From contig JALOBK010000001.1 of NCBI GenBank assembly GCA_023228325.1, positions 1,279,549-1,343,548 on the forward strand: a stretch of DNA of 64,000 nt. The letters run 5' to 3'. Below the pieces are notes generated by a model. That model was not told where the DNA came from. It did not search any database and saw only the letters and a program-made list of their open reading frames with translations. Shown here one piece after another: positions 27,278 to 36,331 of this stretch (within the stretch, counting starts at the first letter, position 1; every line of letters starts with the position of its first letter). Made by a program: the position numbers and the translations under genes. The DNA is from a bacterium. Its GTDB lineage: Bacteria > Auribacterota > UBA6266.

Positions 27278-28516
27278 ATGGAATTTTATTATAAAGCGAA
27301 AAAAGGGCCTCATGAGGTTGTAGAGGGGACTGTTGAAGCCGAAAACAGGGAACGGGCTGTAGATAAATTAACACAGGGGGGATTGATCCCCGTTAATATG
27401 CTGGAAGTGAAACATCATGCCGCTGAGCGCCATAAAAAACATGGGAGAAAAGACGGTTATCCGGGCGGCAGATTACTTTCAAGGAAAGTTAAGCAGAAAG
27501 ATGTTACGGTGTTTACCGAACAGCTGTCAAGTCTGTTAAAGGCAAAAGTAAGGTTATCGGAAGCTTTGGAAGTCCTGTTTGAACAGACTGAAAACTCATT
27601 TTTGAAAAATATTATTATGACAATCGAAGGTAAAATTAAAAACGGCGCCACTCTTGCCGGCTCTCTTTCCGGTTATCCTCATATATTCAGCTCCCTTTAT
27701 ATCAATATGATAGACGCCGGCGAAAAAGGCGGGGTTCTTGACAAAACACTTATAAGGCTTGCCGGGTTTCGGGACAGGGAAGAACAGATAAAATCAAAGA
27801 TACTTTCGGCTCTTGCGTATCCCCTGTTTATTGTTGCTGTAGGCATCCTGACGGTTTTTATACTGCTGGGTTTTGTAATTCCCAAAATGGCCGTCCTGTT
27901 CCAGCAGATGGACCAGGTTCTGCCTTTGCCGACCAGAATATTGATATTCTTAAGCCAGCCTGTTAAGAAATTCGGTCTATGGTTTGTTGTAGCTTTGTGT
28001 ATTTTTGTTTTTATACTGGTCAAAGCGGGAATGATAGAGAAAAAGAAGCTGGCTATAGACAGGCTAAGCTTAAAACTGCCTGTGTTGGGAGGATTCCTTA
28101 AGAGGACCGTATATTCCAGATTTTGCAGGACACTGCAGACTCTGCTTGAAAACGGGATTCCACTCGCCCAGGCAATCGACATCGCTATGCCGACAGTCAA
28201 TAATGAGGTGTTCAGGAAAGAGATTATCAATGCGCAGAAAAATGTTATGGACGGCGCCTCTTTTAAGGACAGCCTGAGGAAGACAGGTCTGTTCCCGCCT
28301 TTTATGATTAATATGATAGCCGTCGGAGAAAAGAGCGGCAGCCTTGAAACCGCGCTGTCCGATGTGGCTGACTTTTATGAGAAGGAAGCCGACAAGATTA
28401 CGAAAGTGATTACTTCTCTTTTCGAACCCGTGATAATTTTAATAATGGGGCTTATAGTTGGCTTTATAGTATTTGCCATGCTTTTGCCCGTATTCCAGAT
28501 GAATTTGGCAGTTTAA
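27278..28516 (+). CDS. gspF: Type II secretion inner-membrane platform protein (GspF/PilC)
   Basis: 412-aa platform protein of the secretion machine. It contains two homologous T2SSF cytoplasmic helical domains (about 75-195 and 280-400). Three membrane helices are visible: about 185-210 (IVAVGILTVFILLGFVIP), about 230-250 and about 380-405. The second domain has GIPLAQAIDIA and MIAVGEKSGSLETAL, matching MI..GE.SG.L. The N-terminus has the usual soluble beta stretch (YYKAKKGPHEVVEGTVEA). It is co-oriented with and closely spaced to the epsilon gene and gspG. Confidence 0.93.
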   Translation: MEFYYKAKKGPHEVVEGTVEAENRERAVDKLTQGGLIPVNMLEVKHHAAERHKKHGRKDGYPGGRLLSRKVKQKDVTVFTEQLSSLLKAKVRLSEALEVLFEQTENSFLKNIIMTIEGKIKNGATLAGSLSGYPHIFSSLYINMIDAGEKGGVLDKTLIRLAGFRDREEQIKSKILSALAYPLFIVAVGILTVFILLGFVIPKMAVLFQQMDQVLPLPTRILIFLSQPVKKFGLWFVVALCIFVFILVKAGMIEKKKLAIDRLSLKLPVLGGFLKRTVYSRFCRTLQTLLENGIPLAQAIDIAMPTVNNEVFRKEIINAQKNVMDGASFKDSLRKTGLFPPFMINMIAVGEKSGSLETALSDVADFYEKEADKITKVITSLFEPVIILIMGLIVGFIVFAMLLPVFQMNLAV

Positions 28517-28532
28517 TCAAGGAGATTATAAT

Positions 28533-28970
28533 ATGAACCGTAATAAAACTATCGGAACGGAAAAAAAATCTCTAACGGGATTCACCCTTATAGAGCTGAT
28601 GCTTGTGGTTATAATAATAGGAGCCCTGGCCGCCATGATTCTTCCGCGCCTGGCCGGCAGGTCCGAACAGGCTAAAATTGCAGTAGCTAAAACAGATGTG
28701 ACAGCGAATATCCCTGTTGCCCTGGACCTGTTTGAAATTGATAACGGAAGATACCCTACGACCGAAGAAGGACTGAAATCACTGGTCCAGCAGCCCGGAG
28801 GCCTGAAAGACTGGAAAGGCCCTTATGCAAAGAAAAAGAAATTCCTTGATCCGTGGGGAAAGGAATATCAGTACAGGTGCCCTTCGAGCCAGGGGATGGA
28901 TTACGATCTTTTTTCCTTCGGTTCCGATGGCGCCCAGAGCAGCGATGATGTAACTAACTGGGAAGAATAA
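28533..28970 (+). CDS. gspG: Major pseudopilin GspG
   Basis: 145-aa pseudopilin. The type III (prepilin peptidase) signal is cleaved after G16, giving FTLIELMLVV with the key Glu at +5. The C-terminal domain has GRYPTTEEGLKSLVQQPG and DPWGKEYQYRCPSSQ, hallmark GspG sequence including the calcium-loop region. A good AAGGAG precedes the ATG. It should form the pseudopilus shaft. The processing peptidase gene (gspO/pilD) is not in the window. Confidence 0.96.
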   Translation: MNRNKTIGTEKKSLTGFTLIELMLVVIIIGALAAMILPRLAGRSEQAKIAVAKTDVTANIPVALDLFEIDNGRYPTTEEGLKSLVQQPGGLKDWKGPYAKKKKFLDPWGKEYQYRCPSSQGMDYDLFSFGSDGAQSSDDVTNWEE

Positions 28971-28989
28971 TTTCCGAAAAACCTGAGCC

Positions 28990-29430
28990 GTGAATGATAT
29001 TTTGAAGAGAAATTTTAATAATGGAATCAGTGGTTTTACTCTTATCGAAGTGATGATAGCGGTTGCCATCGTCTCTATAGGCCTTGTAATGATTCTTCAG
29101 GGATTCGTCTCGAGTCTCAATGCCGTCAAAATTTCGGAAGGCACATTGACGGCGTGCATGATCGCGGACAGCAGGATGGCTTACGCGCAGCTCGAATCGG
29201 AAAATAACCCTGAATTTATGCGGGCGGAATCTTCCGAAGCTTTTGTTTCTGAGAATCTGGAATTCTCCTGGGAATTTATTCCCGAAATTATTGATATGCC
29301 GGAAACAGGGGATATAAATGAAGAGCTTTTCAGCGTGACCTCGGTTTTAAACTGGAAGGATGGAAAAAGAAAAGGGGATATAAAGATTGAAACTTTATTC
29401 AGACAGAAAAAAGAAGCGGCGGGTTTCTGA
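28990..29430 (+). CDS. gspI: Minor pseudopilin, GspI-like
   Basis: 146-aa minor pseudopilin starting at GTG. The cleavage site follows G15, giving FTLIEVMIAVAIVSIGL with Glu at +5. The short globular part is compatible with GspI by position (after gspG, before gspJ) and size, but sequence alone does not separate GspI from GspH. Its 3' end overlaps the next gene by 44 bases. Confidence 0.8.
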   Translation: MNDILKRNFNNGISGFTLIEVMIAVAIVSIGLVMILQGFVSSLNAVKISEGTLTACMIADSRMAYAQLESENNPEFMRAESSEAFVSENLEFSWEFIPEIIDMPETGDINEELFSVTSVLNWKDGKRKGDIKIETLFRQKKEAAGF

Positions 29431-30037
29431 AAAGGGATTCACCCTGCTTGAGGTTCTGATTTCAGCGGCGATAGTTTCGGTCTTAAGCGTTGTAATATAT
29501 GCGGTTTTTTCAAGCGGTGTTACAATATGGAAAAAAGCCCGGGAAATGAGGTTTTTGGAAAAGAATGTCTTCGGTTCATTGCGGGAACTGACGGTTGACC
29601 TGAGAAATTGCCTGAAAATAACCACTCTTCCCGTTACTGGCGGCTCAGACAGGATAAGTTTTCCCAGACTGGTTAAAAAAAATGCAGAAAAAGAATTGGG
29701 GCTTATAACTTATTATTTTGATGAGGACAGTTCTTCAATAATAAAAAGCGCGGAGACATATGCCGAAGCGCTTAATGAAGAGGAATCGGAGGAAAAGGGT
29801 ATCGGAAAAGCGCTCGCCGGGAATATAAACAGATTTTCATTAAGTTACTGTTATCTGGATACGGATACGGGGCTTTACGGTTGGAGGGACGATTGGGAAC
29901 CTGAAGATGATAGCGCTGAGATTCCGAGGGCAGTTAAAGTGCTTGTTGAACTGGATAAGGGAGGCAGAAAAATTTCTGTCGAAAAATTGATTTTAATACC
30001 GATAGGCTTGTCCGCCCGGAAGGGATCTTTTAAATGA
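29387..30037 (+). CDS. gspJ: Minor pseudopilin, GspJ-like
   Basis: 216-aa protein with a basic leader cleaved after G17, giving FTLLEVLISAAIVSVLS with Glu at +5. Size and place fit GspJ: the C-terminal domain is about 180 residues, with LRNCLKITTLPVTGGSDRISF and a late RAVKVLVELD strand. The start is TTG at 29387, with AAAGGGG about 9 bases upstream. It lies inside the end of gspI, and the gene shares its stop with the gspK start (ATGA). Confidence 0.82.
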   Translation: MKLYSDRKKKRRVSEKGFTLLEVLISAAIVSVLSVVIYAVFSSGVTIWKKAREMRFLEKNVFGSLRELTVDLRNCLKITTLPVTGGSDRISFPRLVKKNAEKELGLITYYFDEDSSSIIKSAETYAEALNEEESEEKGIGKALAGNINRFSLSYCYLDTDTGLYGWRDDWEPEDDSAEIPRAVKVLVELDKGGRKISVEKLILIPIGLSARKGSFK

Positions 30038-31062
30038 ATAAAGCGGGAAAAAATACCGGCGGGAGCATACTTATTCTTGTAGTGTGGGTTTTGTGTTACC
30101 TGTCAATTCTTGCGGTCGGAGCCGGTAATATGGCGTTTTCCAGGCTGCTGTTTGTAAAATATGCGAAAAACAGGCTTGTGTCTTATTATCTCGCAAAAGC
30201 GGGAATTGAAAAGGCGATCATTATGATTGAAGCCGACGAAAACAAGGGAATCGTATCGTTCAATATCCCTATCCTTAACAACGAAAATGTGTTCAGGGAG
30301 TATCCGTGTGACACCGGCTTTTTTACGGTTTGCCATACTGTATCATCCGGCGGCAGGGACAGCGCTGACGAAGAAGAGTTTTTGTATGGAGCTGAAGATG
30401 AATCCGCGAAGATTAACATAAATAAAGCGCCGTCCGGTATATTACAGAAACTGCTCGTAAATACGGCGGATGTCCGGCCTGAGGAAGCGTATGGAGTCGC
30501 AAATTCCATCATTGACTGGAGAGATAAAGATTCAAGTGTTTCGGACATGGGAGCCGAGGAGTTGTACTACAGCGAACTTGAAATCCCCTGCCATTGCAAA
30601 AACTCGGATTTTGAAGTTCCCGAGGAATTATTGCTCGTTAAGGGGATGAATGCGGATATATTCAGCAAAATATCGGATGTAATAACGGTTTACGGTAACG
30701 GGAAAATAAATATCAATACCATGGGAAAAAAAACCATGCAGGCGCTGGGTTTCAGCCCGGAATTTGCCGATGATGTGGAAGAATACAGGAGGGGCGGCGA
30801 CGGAATTCCCGGAACGGAGGATGATATGGTTTTTATGTCGCCTGCAGAACTGAGGAAAGCGGGGCTCCTGTCCCGGGCTGATTCGGATACGGTTAATTTT
30901 CTTTCCTCGGCTGATATTCTCGGCGTTAATTCCGATGTATTTAAAATCAGTTCGACAGGGTTTATATTCAAAGATGATAAACGCTATTCCAGGCAGGTAG
31001 TCTGTTTTGTGCGGAGGGAAAAAGGGGATGCCCCTGTTATATTGAGATGGATTGAAGATTAG
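30034..31062 (+). CDS. gspK: Minor pseudopilin GspK-like
   Basis: 342-aa protein overlapping gspJ by 4 bases. The leader ends at GG, followed by a hydrophobic helix (SILILVVWVLCYLSILAVG) that lacks the +5 Glu, which is characteristic of GspK at the tip of the pseudopilus. The body has a helix-hairpin-helix-like SAM-fold segment (AKININKAPSGILQKLL ... IIDWRDKD) and a second KININTMG motif. The length fits GspK. It is likely to cap the pseudopilus together with GspI and GspJ. Confidence 0.87.
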   Translation: MNKAGKNTGGSILILVVWVLCYLSILAVGAGNMAFSRLLFVKYAKNRLVSYYLAKAGIEKAIIMIEADENKGIVSFNIPILNNENVFREYPCDTGFFTVCHTVSSGGRDSADEEEFLYGAEDESAKININKAPSGILQKLLVNTADVRPEEAYGVANSIIDWRDKDSSVSDMGAEELYYSELEIPCHCKNSDFEVPEELLLVKGMNADIFSKISDVITVYGNGKININTMGKKTMQALGFSPEFADDVEEYRRGGDGIPGTEDDMVFMSPAELRKAGLLSRADSDTVNFLSSADILGVNSDVFKISSTGFIFKDDKRYSRQVVCFVRREKGDAPVILRWIED

Positions 31063-31064
31063 AA

Positions 31065-31093
31065 TTTAAAGCGGAATCTGGAAATTGTATAAT
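31065..31093 (+). promoter_or_regulatory. Candidate internal promoter before gspL
   Basis: TTTAAA (31065-31070), a 17-bp spacer and a perfect TATAAT (31088-31093) lie 37-65 bp before the gspL-like ATG. It could give extra transcription of gspL-gspM-sppA-rnhC. Judged from consensus only. Confidence 0.45.
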
Positions 31094-31129
31094 AACCCCG
31101 GTGTTTTATAAAAGAAAGCGGACAGAATA

Positions 31130-32599
31130 ATGTTCAAACGGGCAAAAAAGAAGGTCTCGGTTATTGAAATAGGGAAAGACTGGCTTAAAATTGTCCAGGC
31201 GCAGTTGTTTATTAAGGAAAAAAAAGTCAGCAGGGTAGTTGTTGAAAAAATATCCGGCCTGTCGGACGACCTTATTTCCGAAAAGCTTAAAAATCTTGCT
31301 AAATCCGAGGATATAAATTCCCTGTATCTCTGTCTTTGTGTTCCCCACGCCCAGGCGACGGTTAAAAGCATCGAACTTCCTTCAACGCATGAAGATGAGA
31401 TAAGGAACATGCTTGACCTTCAGATAGGCAAGCAAACACCTTTTTCCCGCGAGGAAGTTATTTTTGACCATGCGGTGCTGAATATTTCCGAAGAAGGCTA
31501 CAGCAAAGTATTGCTTGTAATAATACATAAGGATATTGTTGAAAGGTTTCTTAATATAATACACGGCGCGGGATTGAAAACCGATAATATAGGATTAAGC
31601 TCCGAAGGCCTGCTTAAATGGGCCGAAATATCCTGCCACAGCAGGATAAGCGATGATTCTTTTATCCTGATGGATGTAGATTATGACAGCTGTGATTTCG
31701 AAGTTATACATGAAAAACATATAATATTTTCACGGAATATATCATTCGGTATGGTAGATTTTACGGGGAATAAAGATGAATGGCAGAAAAAGATCACGGA
31801 ACAGCTTAACCATTGCCTGTATGCGTTCCAGAACGAATTTCCCGAAAAAGAAACCCTGAAATTAGTTATTACCGGCGCCGACAGGATAAATGAGGCAATT
31901 GACATTGAAAACATGAAAAAAGATTTGAATATGGCAATTGAGCTGGTTCCCCAGTTTAAGAACATACCGGAGAACAGGGAATTCAGGGATGACGAATTGT
32001 CAGCGGAAGTTTCATATCCTGAGCTCCTGGGTCTGGTGCTCACTTATCCCGAACATGATATAAATCTCATCCCGCAGGAACTTCTGCTTGAACGCGAGGT
32101 AAAGGAAAAAGGAAAGAACCTTTTTTTATGCGGAGCGTATATTTTCCTGCTTATACTGCTTGGCTCAGTATTTTTTCTCGGGAAAATATACAGCAAGGAA
32201 AGATATCTGGGCCAGCTTCAGGATAAACTCGAAAATATCAGGCCTAAGGTTGAAAAACTTGAAAGTATGACTGAAAAAACCATGATAATAGAAGCCCGCC
32301 AGAAAGCAAAGGATTATTCGCTGAACCTGATACATGAAATCCACGGTCTTATATCTCCGGATATTCATCTGACTTCCATTATTTATGACGGGAAAACCCA
32401 TTTTACTTTAAGAGGCACTTCGAAAAATACATCGGAAGTATTCAAATTTGTCACCAGCCTTGAAGAATCGGGGTTCTTCATAAACGTTAAAGCGAAATAT
32501 GCGACGAAAAGAAATGAAGGGGACAAGGAACTTACGGATTTTGAGATAGTGTGCCCTCTTGAAATACCCTTGGAAAATGATATGAAAGAGAAAAAATGA
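31130..32599 (+). CDS. gspL: GspL-like protein (PilM-type actin fold plus PilN-type membrane part)
   Basis: 489-aa inner-membrane assembly protein. The cytoplasmic part (about 1-325) is an actin-like PilM/GspL fold beginning VIEIGKDWLKIVQAQ, with the ASKHA-type VKSIELP and a second phosphate loop near LVITGADRINEA. One membrane helix follows (about 329-351), then a periplasmic coiled coil and a small ferredoxin-like domain, as in PilN or GspL C-terminal parts. It overlaps the next gene by 4 bases. In type II systems GspL binds GspE and GspM. Confidence 0.8.
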   Translation: MFKRAKKKVSVIEIGKDWLKIVQAQLFIKEKKVSRVVVEKISGLSDDLISEKLKNLAKSEDINSLYLCLCVPHAQATVKSIELPSTHEDEIRNMLDLQIGKQTPFSREEVIFDHAVLNISEEGYSKVLLVIIHKDIVERFLNIIHGAGLKTDNIGLSSEGLLKWAEISCHSRISDDSFILMDVDYDSCDFEVIHEKHIIFSRNISFGMVDFTGNKDEWQKKITEQLNHCLYAFQNEFPEKETLKLVITGADRINEAIDIENMKKDLNMAIELVPQFKNIPENREFRDDELSAEVSYPELLGLVLTYPEHDINLIPQELLLEREVKEKGKNLFLCGAYIFLLILLGSVFFLGKIYSKERYLGQLQDKLENIRPKVEKLESMTEKTMIIEARQKAKDYSLNLIHEIHGLISPDIHLTSIIYDGKTHFTLRGTSKNTSEVFKFVTSLEESGFFINVKAKYATKRNEGDKELTDFEIVCPLEIPLENDMKEKK

Positions 32600-33144
32600 A
32601 GTATAATATTTTATCGAAAATGTCAAAGAGAGAAAGAATAACAGGCGTAATCGCCGTGCTTGTGCTGCTGTTCTTCGGCGTGAATACATATGTTGTAAAG
32701 CCTCTGTTGAATAAAATGGATGATCTGGACCAGAAGATTTTGATGGTTGAGAAAAAATTGCGGAAAGCATACGGGATACTCTTCAGGGAAAATACCATTG
32801 CAAAAGAATATGAAGAAAAGCTGCAATTTGTTAAACAGGATCAGAACGAGGAAGAAGAAATAGCGGCGTTCCTTTCCGCAATAGAGACTATCGCCAGCAG
32901 CAGCAACATTTTTCTTTCGGATATCAAACCGGGAAACGTCGAAAAAACGAAAAATTACAGGATTTATTCGGCTGAAATCGAAATAGAGTCGGAAATATCA
33001 TATATTGTAGATTTTATGTATCAGCTGGAAAGGCTTCCTCAGCTGATAAAGATAAAAAGTTTTACTTTTTCTCCGAAAGATAAAAATTCGAATGAACTTA
33101 AAGGCAATTTGACAATGGTCCTTTTGCTGATTGATGAAAGTTAA
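32596..33144 (+). CDS. gspM: GspM/PilO-like assembly protein
   Basis: 182-aa protein with a short cytoplasmic N-terminus, one membrane helix (about 15-36, ITGVIAVLVLLFFGVNTYVV), a periplasmic coiled coil (about 40-90) and a C-terminal ferredoxin-like domain (about 95-180). This is the normal GspM/PilO plan. It overlaps gspL by 4 bases. No secretin (gspD), gspC or prepilin peptidase follows, so the outer-membrane pore must be encoded elsewhere. Confidence 0.75.
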   Translation: MKYNILSKMSKRERITGVIAVLVLLFFGVNTYVVKPLLNKMDDLDQKILMVEKKLRKAYGILFRENTIAKEYEEKLQFVKQDQNEEEEIAAFLSAIETIASSSNIFLSDIKPGNVEKTKNYRIYSAEIEIESEISYIVDFMYQLERLPQLIKIKSFTFSPKDKNSNELKGNLTMVLLLIDES

Positions 33145-33163
33145 AGAGAACGGAGACAGGAAA

Positions 33164-34210
33164 ATGGCGGATGAAAATATAATCATTAAACATGTTCCGA
33201 AAAAGGAAGGGATTCCGGGCTGGTTCTGGGCTGTATTGACGGTTTTCATAATGCTGATTGCGGCGTTTTGGGTTGCGGGGGCCGGTGTTATTTACATTTT
33301 AAAGGAAGCTCAGTCATCTCTGAAATATCCTTCCGGGGAAGAAATAAGGTTTGAAGAGGTCTATGTCGAAGGTAAAGGAGACAAAAAAATAGTCCTGATA
33401 CCCGTTAAAGGTTTGATTATGAGTTCAGGCGGTGATTCATGGGGAAGGACAGACATTGTAAAAGAAGTCGGCAATAAGCTGAAAAAAGCGAAGACGGATG
33501 AGGAAGTTGTTGCGGTTATATTGCAGGTAGACAGCCCCGGGGGAGGTGTTACCGCGAGCGATATCCTTGCGAACAGGATAAAGGACTTTAAGGATTCAGG
33601 TAAAATAATCGCGGTAAGCATGGAAGACCTTGCTACGTCAGGCGCTTATTATATCTCTGCCCCTTCGGATTATATTATTGCCCATCCCACGACTATTACC
33701 GGGAGCATAGGGGTGTTGATGCAGGGTTTTAATCTTGAGGTTTTGCTTGAAAAAATAGGCGTGCAGGATATTATATTCAAATCCGGAAATATGAAGGATA
33801 TTTTCTCTCTCACGCGGGATATGACCGAAGAGGAAAAAGAACTTATCCAGAATATTGTGGATTTCATGTTCCGCCGGTTTATTTCTGTTGTAGCCGAGGG
33901 AAGAAATCTGCCCGCCGAAAACATAGAAGCTGTCGCGGATGCGAGGATTTTTACCAGCGATGAAGCGTTAAGGCTTGGGCTGATAGATGACATAGGATAT
34001 ATTGAGGATGCGATAGACAAAGTTAAAGAACTTGCGAACGCGCAGGAAGCAAAAATAATAAGATACAGAAAAGAAGCTACCCTGAGTGAAATTTTTCTGA
34101 TGAAAATAGAAGATATCAATCCTATCTCGAAGATAACTAACAATAATCTGCCGGGCCTGTCCGGTTACGGCGGCTTCCGTTTTCTTTATTTGTGGAAAGC
34201 AAACCTGTGA
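33164..34210 (+). CDS. sppA: Signal peptide peptidase SppA (S49)
   Basis: Membrane-bound serine protease that degrades cleaved signal peptides, about 348 aa, the short single-domain form. The N-terminal membrane helix is WFWAVLTVFIMLIAAFWVAG. The catalytic serine is S159 (LATSGAYYISA) and the Lys is K206 (FKSGNMKD), with the oxyanion segment DSPGGGVTASD upstream. ATG 33164 is preferred over the in-frame TTG at 33131, because GGAG (33152-33155) sits 8 bases before it. It is downstream of the secretion genes and overlaps rnhC by 4 bases (GTGA). Confidence 0.93.
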   Translation: MADENIIIKHVPKKEGIPGWFWAVLTVFIMLIAAFWVAGAGVIYILKEAQSSLKYPSGEEIRFEEVYVEGKGDKKIVLIPVKGLIMSSGGDSWGRTDIVKEVGNKLKKAKTDEEVVAVILQVDSPGGGVTASDILANRIKDFKDSGKIIAVSMEDLATSGAYYISAPSDYIIAHPTTITGSIGVLMQGFNLEVLLEKIGVQDIIFKSGNMKDIFSLTRDMTEEEKELIQNIVDFMFRRFISVVAEGRNLPAENIEAVADARIFTSDEALRLGLIDDIGYIEDAIDKVKELANAQEAKIIRYRKEATLSEIFLMKIEDINPISKITNNNLPGLSGYGGFRFLYLWKANL

Positions 34211-35121
34211 CAGAAAAAAGAACCGTTAACACTTATACTCATACAAAACCCTTGTCTCCCGGGGAAACAGAGAAATTAAAAACTGTATTGACGGAAAAGA
34301 ATTTTATCTTTTCGCCGAAACCCTATACAGTGATAAATGCTAAAAATGAAGGGGTGTCGGTTTCAGTTTATAGTTCCGGTAAAATTGTGGTTCAGGGACG
34401 GAAAACAGCGGATTTTGTCGAATTTATACTGGAGCCGCTTGTTATAAAAGAACTTTCTTTCAGCGCTTCTTTTTTTGCGGATAATGACATGGCAAAAAGG
34501 ATAGGTTCCGATGAAAGCGGTAAAGGTGATTTTTTCGGGCCTCTGGTAGTCAGCGGCGTTTGTGCTTACGGAGAAGAGATAGCTGAAATGGCAAAAGCCG
34601 GCGTCCGCGATTCGAAGAAAATAAAATCCGAGGCGAAAATCCATGCGCTGGAAAAAATAATTGCGAAAAATTCCGCGACGGAAACCGTTTCAATAAGTCC
34701 GAAGCGTTTTAATCAAATGTATATGAGCATGAAAAATATGAACAAAATTCTGGCGTGGGCGCATGCCTGTGTCATAGAGAATCTTATCAAACAGACGGGA
34801 TGCAAACTTGTTGTGGTTGATAAATTTGCGCCGAAAACGACCCTGCTTCAGATGCTGAAAGAACACGGCCGGAAAGCCAGAATTATCCAGAGGACAAAAG
34901 CGGAATCGGATATAGTTGTGGCCGCGGCTTCGATTTGCGCCCGGGCGGCTTATCTAAAGGAGATGAAGCGTCTGGGTGATAAATACGGGGTAACCTTTCC
35001 CAAGGGGGGAGGGTCGGATAAAATCACCGATGCGCTGAAGACGTTCCTTTCAAAATACGGTAAAAATGAATTGGAAAATGTCGCAAAGATAAATTTCAAA
35101 ACTTCCGATGGGTTTCTGTGA
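34207..35121 (+). CDS. rnhC: Ribonuclease HIII
   Basis: Endonuclease that cuts the RNA strand of RNA-DNA hybrids, about 304 aa. The N-terminal TBP-like substrate-binding domain (about 20-90) precedes the RNase H fold, which starts at GSDESGKGDFFGPLVV with catalytic D102 and E103. VRDSKKI and the late TKAESDIVVAAASICAR motif are typical of HIII. The start is GTG at 34207, overlapping the sppA stop as GTGA and with GGAAAG 7 bases upstream. An earlier in-frame GTG at 34192 is less well placed. The gene ends 4 bp from the convergent lpxD. Confidence 0.92.
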   Translation: MTEKRTVNTYTHTKPLSPGETEKLKTVLTEKNFIFSPKPYTVINAKNEGVSVSVYSSGKIVVQGRKTADFVEFILEPLVIKELSFSASFFADNDMAKRIGSDESGKGDFFGPLVVSGVCAYGEEIAEMAKAGVRDSKKIKSEAKIHALEKIIAKNSATETVSISPKRFNQMYMSMKNMNKILAWAHACVIENLIKQTGCKLVVVDKFAPKTTLLQMLKEHGRKARIIQRTKAESDIVVAAASICARAAYLKEMKRLGDKYGVTFPKGGGSDKITDALKTFLSKYGKNELENVAKINFKTSDGFL

Positions 35122-35125
35122 TTGG

Positions 35126-36181
35126 TTAACTCTTGTCTTTTTCCCTGATGTCCGTTTCCATCTGGTCCTTCATTTCATCCAGGTCTTTTCTCAACCGTTT
35201 GAATTTGGAAAAGAATCTGGGAAGCATCCCTTCCAGAGCGAAGATTTCGGCCATTTCTTTCATCTTCCTGACAGGAGAGCCGAGGTAAACCTCATTTGAA
35301 CGGAGCCTTTTTTTCATCGGTATTCCGCATTGAGCTCCCACGGTTACATTATCCTCTATGACGGCATAGTTTCCTACCCCGACCTGTCCGGCCAGAATAC
35401 AGTTGTCTCCCACCTTTGAGCTTCCCGCTATCCCGACCTGTGAGATTATCAGGGTGTTTTTACCGATTTCGACATTATGCGCTATCATGACCAGATTGTC
35501 GATTTTTGTGCCGTTTTTGATTCTTGTAGAGCCCAGGGCGGCCCTGTCTATAGTTACATTTGCGCCGAGTTCAACGTTATCTTCAATTACTACATTTCCG
35601 ACCTGAGGTATTTTACGGTAAGCGCCGCCGTCTTTCTCATAGCCGAATCCGTCGCTTCCTATAACAACACCCGAATGGATCCTGATATTATTGCCCAGAA
35701 TACAGTTGTAATATATGGTAACCCCCGGGAATATTCTGCAGCCACTGCCTATCTTGACATTTTTCCCGAGGAAGGAATGGGATTCTATAATGGAATTTTC
35801 TCCTATGGAGCAGTTATCGGAGATAACGGCATATGGGCCTATATGGACATTTTTCGGTATATCGCAGTTCTTGCCTATAACGGCTGTATTGTGAATGGAA
35901 AGTTCGGGTTTCGGTTCAGGCGAAAAAAGTTCGACAACCAAAGCAAAAGCCACCCTGGGGTTTTTAACTTCTATGGTGGGTTTTTTTGATTTTCTGGTGC
36001 CTTCGGGAACTATTATCGCTTCCGCTTCCGTGATTTCGGCTTTTTCCATGTAATCGGGCGAAATGATATATATGATTTCGCCTTTTCTCGGATTCACAAG
36101 ATTCCCGAAAGAGGTTATTTCTGTGTCGGGTTTGCCGTTAAGTCTTCCATTGCAAAGTGTTGCGATTTTATCTAATTTCAT
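35126..36181 (-). CDS. lpxD: UDP-3-O-(3-hydroxyacyl)glucosamine N-acyltransferase
   Basis: Lipid A biosynthesis enzyme of the third committed step, 351 aa. An N-terminal uridine-binding domain (about 1-100) is followed by a left-handed beta-helix of hexapeptide repeats. The hallmark segments GSDGFGYEKDGG and VIEDNVELGANVTIDRA are visible. The start MKLDKIATLCNG at 36181 is chosen, with AGAG just upstream; the frame is open further back but reads through AT-rich non-coding sequence. It stands alone: lpxA and fabZ are not adjacent. Its presence indicates lipopolysaccharide and thus an outer membrane. Confidence 0.94.
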   Translation of the reverse strand: MKLDKIATLCNGRLNGKPDTEITSFGNLVNPRKGEIIYIISPDYMEKAEITEAEAIIVPEGTRKSKKPTIEVKNPRVAFALVVELFSPEPKPELSIHNTAVIGKNCDIPKNVHIGPYAVISDNCSIGENSIIESHSFLGKNVKIGSGCRIFPGVTIYYNCILGNNIRIHSGVVIGSDGFGYEKDGGAYRKIPQVGNVVIEDNVELGANVTIDRAALGSTRIKNGTKIDNLVMIAHNVEIGKNTLIISQVGIAGSSKVGDNCILAGQVGVGNYAVIEDNVTVGAQCGIPMKKRLRSNEVYLGSPVRKMKEMAEIFALEGMLPRFFSKFKRLRKDLDEMKDQMETDIREKDKS

Positions 36182-36265
36182 GTGAATTCTCTTTTTATTT
36201 GAAAAATTTGGAGTATTATTGCATAAAAAAACAAGGAAGCAAACAAAAAAATAAAAAAATAAAAT

Positions 36266-36296
36266 CATAGGGGTCAGACCTTGAAATGTGAAATGA
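36266..36296 (+). repeat. Left terminal inverted repeat (31 bp)
   Basis: It matches the reverse complement of 36657-36687 at all 31 positions. It is preceded by an A-rich stretch (36220-36265) that is the upstream region of lpxD. The next two bases, 36297-36298, already diverge from the other end. Confidence 0.9.
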
Positions 36297-36297
36297 T

Positions 36298-36325
36298 TTG
36301 ACAAATTTTTTTCGACGGATATACT
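36298..36325 (+). promoter_or_regulatory. Promoter inside the element
   Basis: TTGACA (36298-36303), a 16-bp spacer and TATACT (36320-36325). The ORF start codon at 36332 lies about 7 bases after the -10 box, where transcription should begin. No ribosome-binding site is seen, so the message may be leaderless. The promoter begins immediately inside the left repeat. Confidence 0.6.
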
Positions 36326-36331
36326 CTTGAC

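Noticed and set aside
36182..36304. Upstream extension of lpxD by 41 residues
   Set aside because: The extension reads through AT-rich sequence and the left repeat of the element; the family start and a ribosome-binding site are at 36181.
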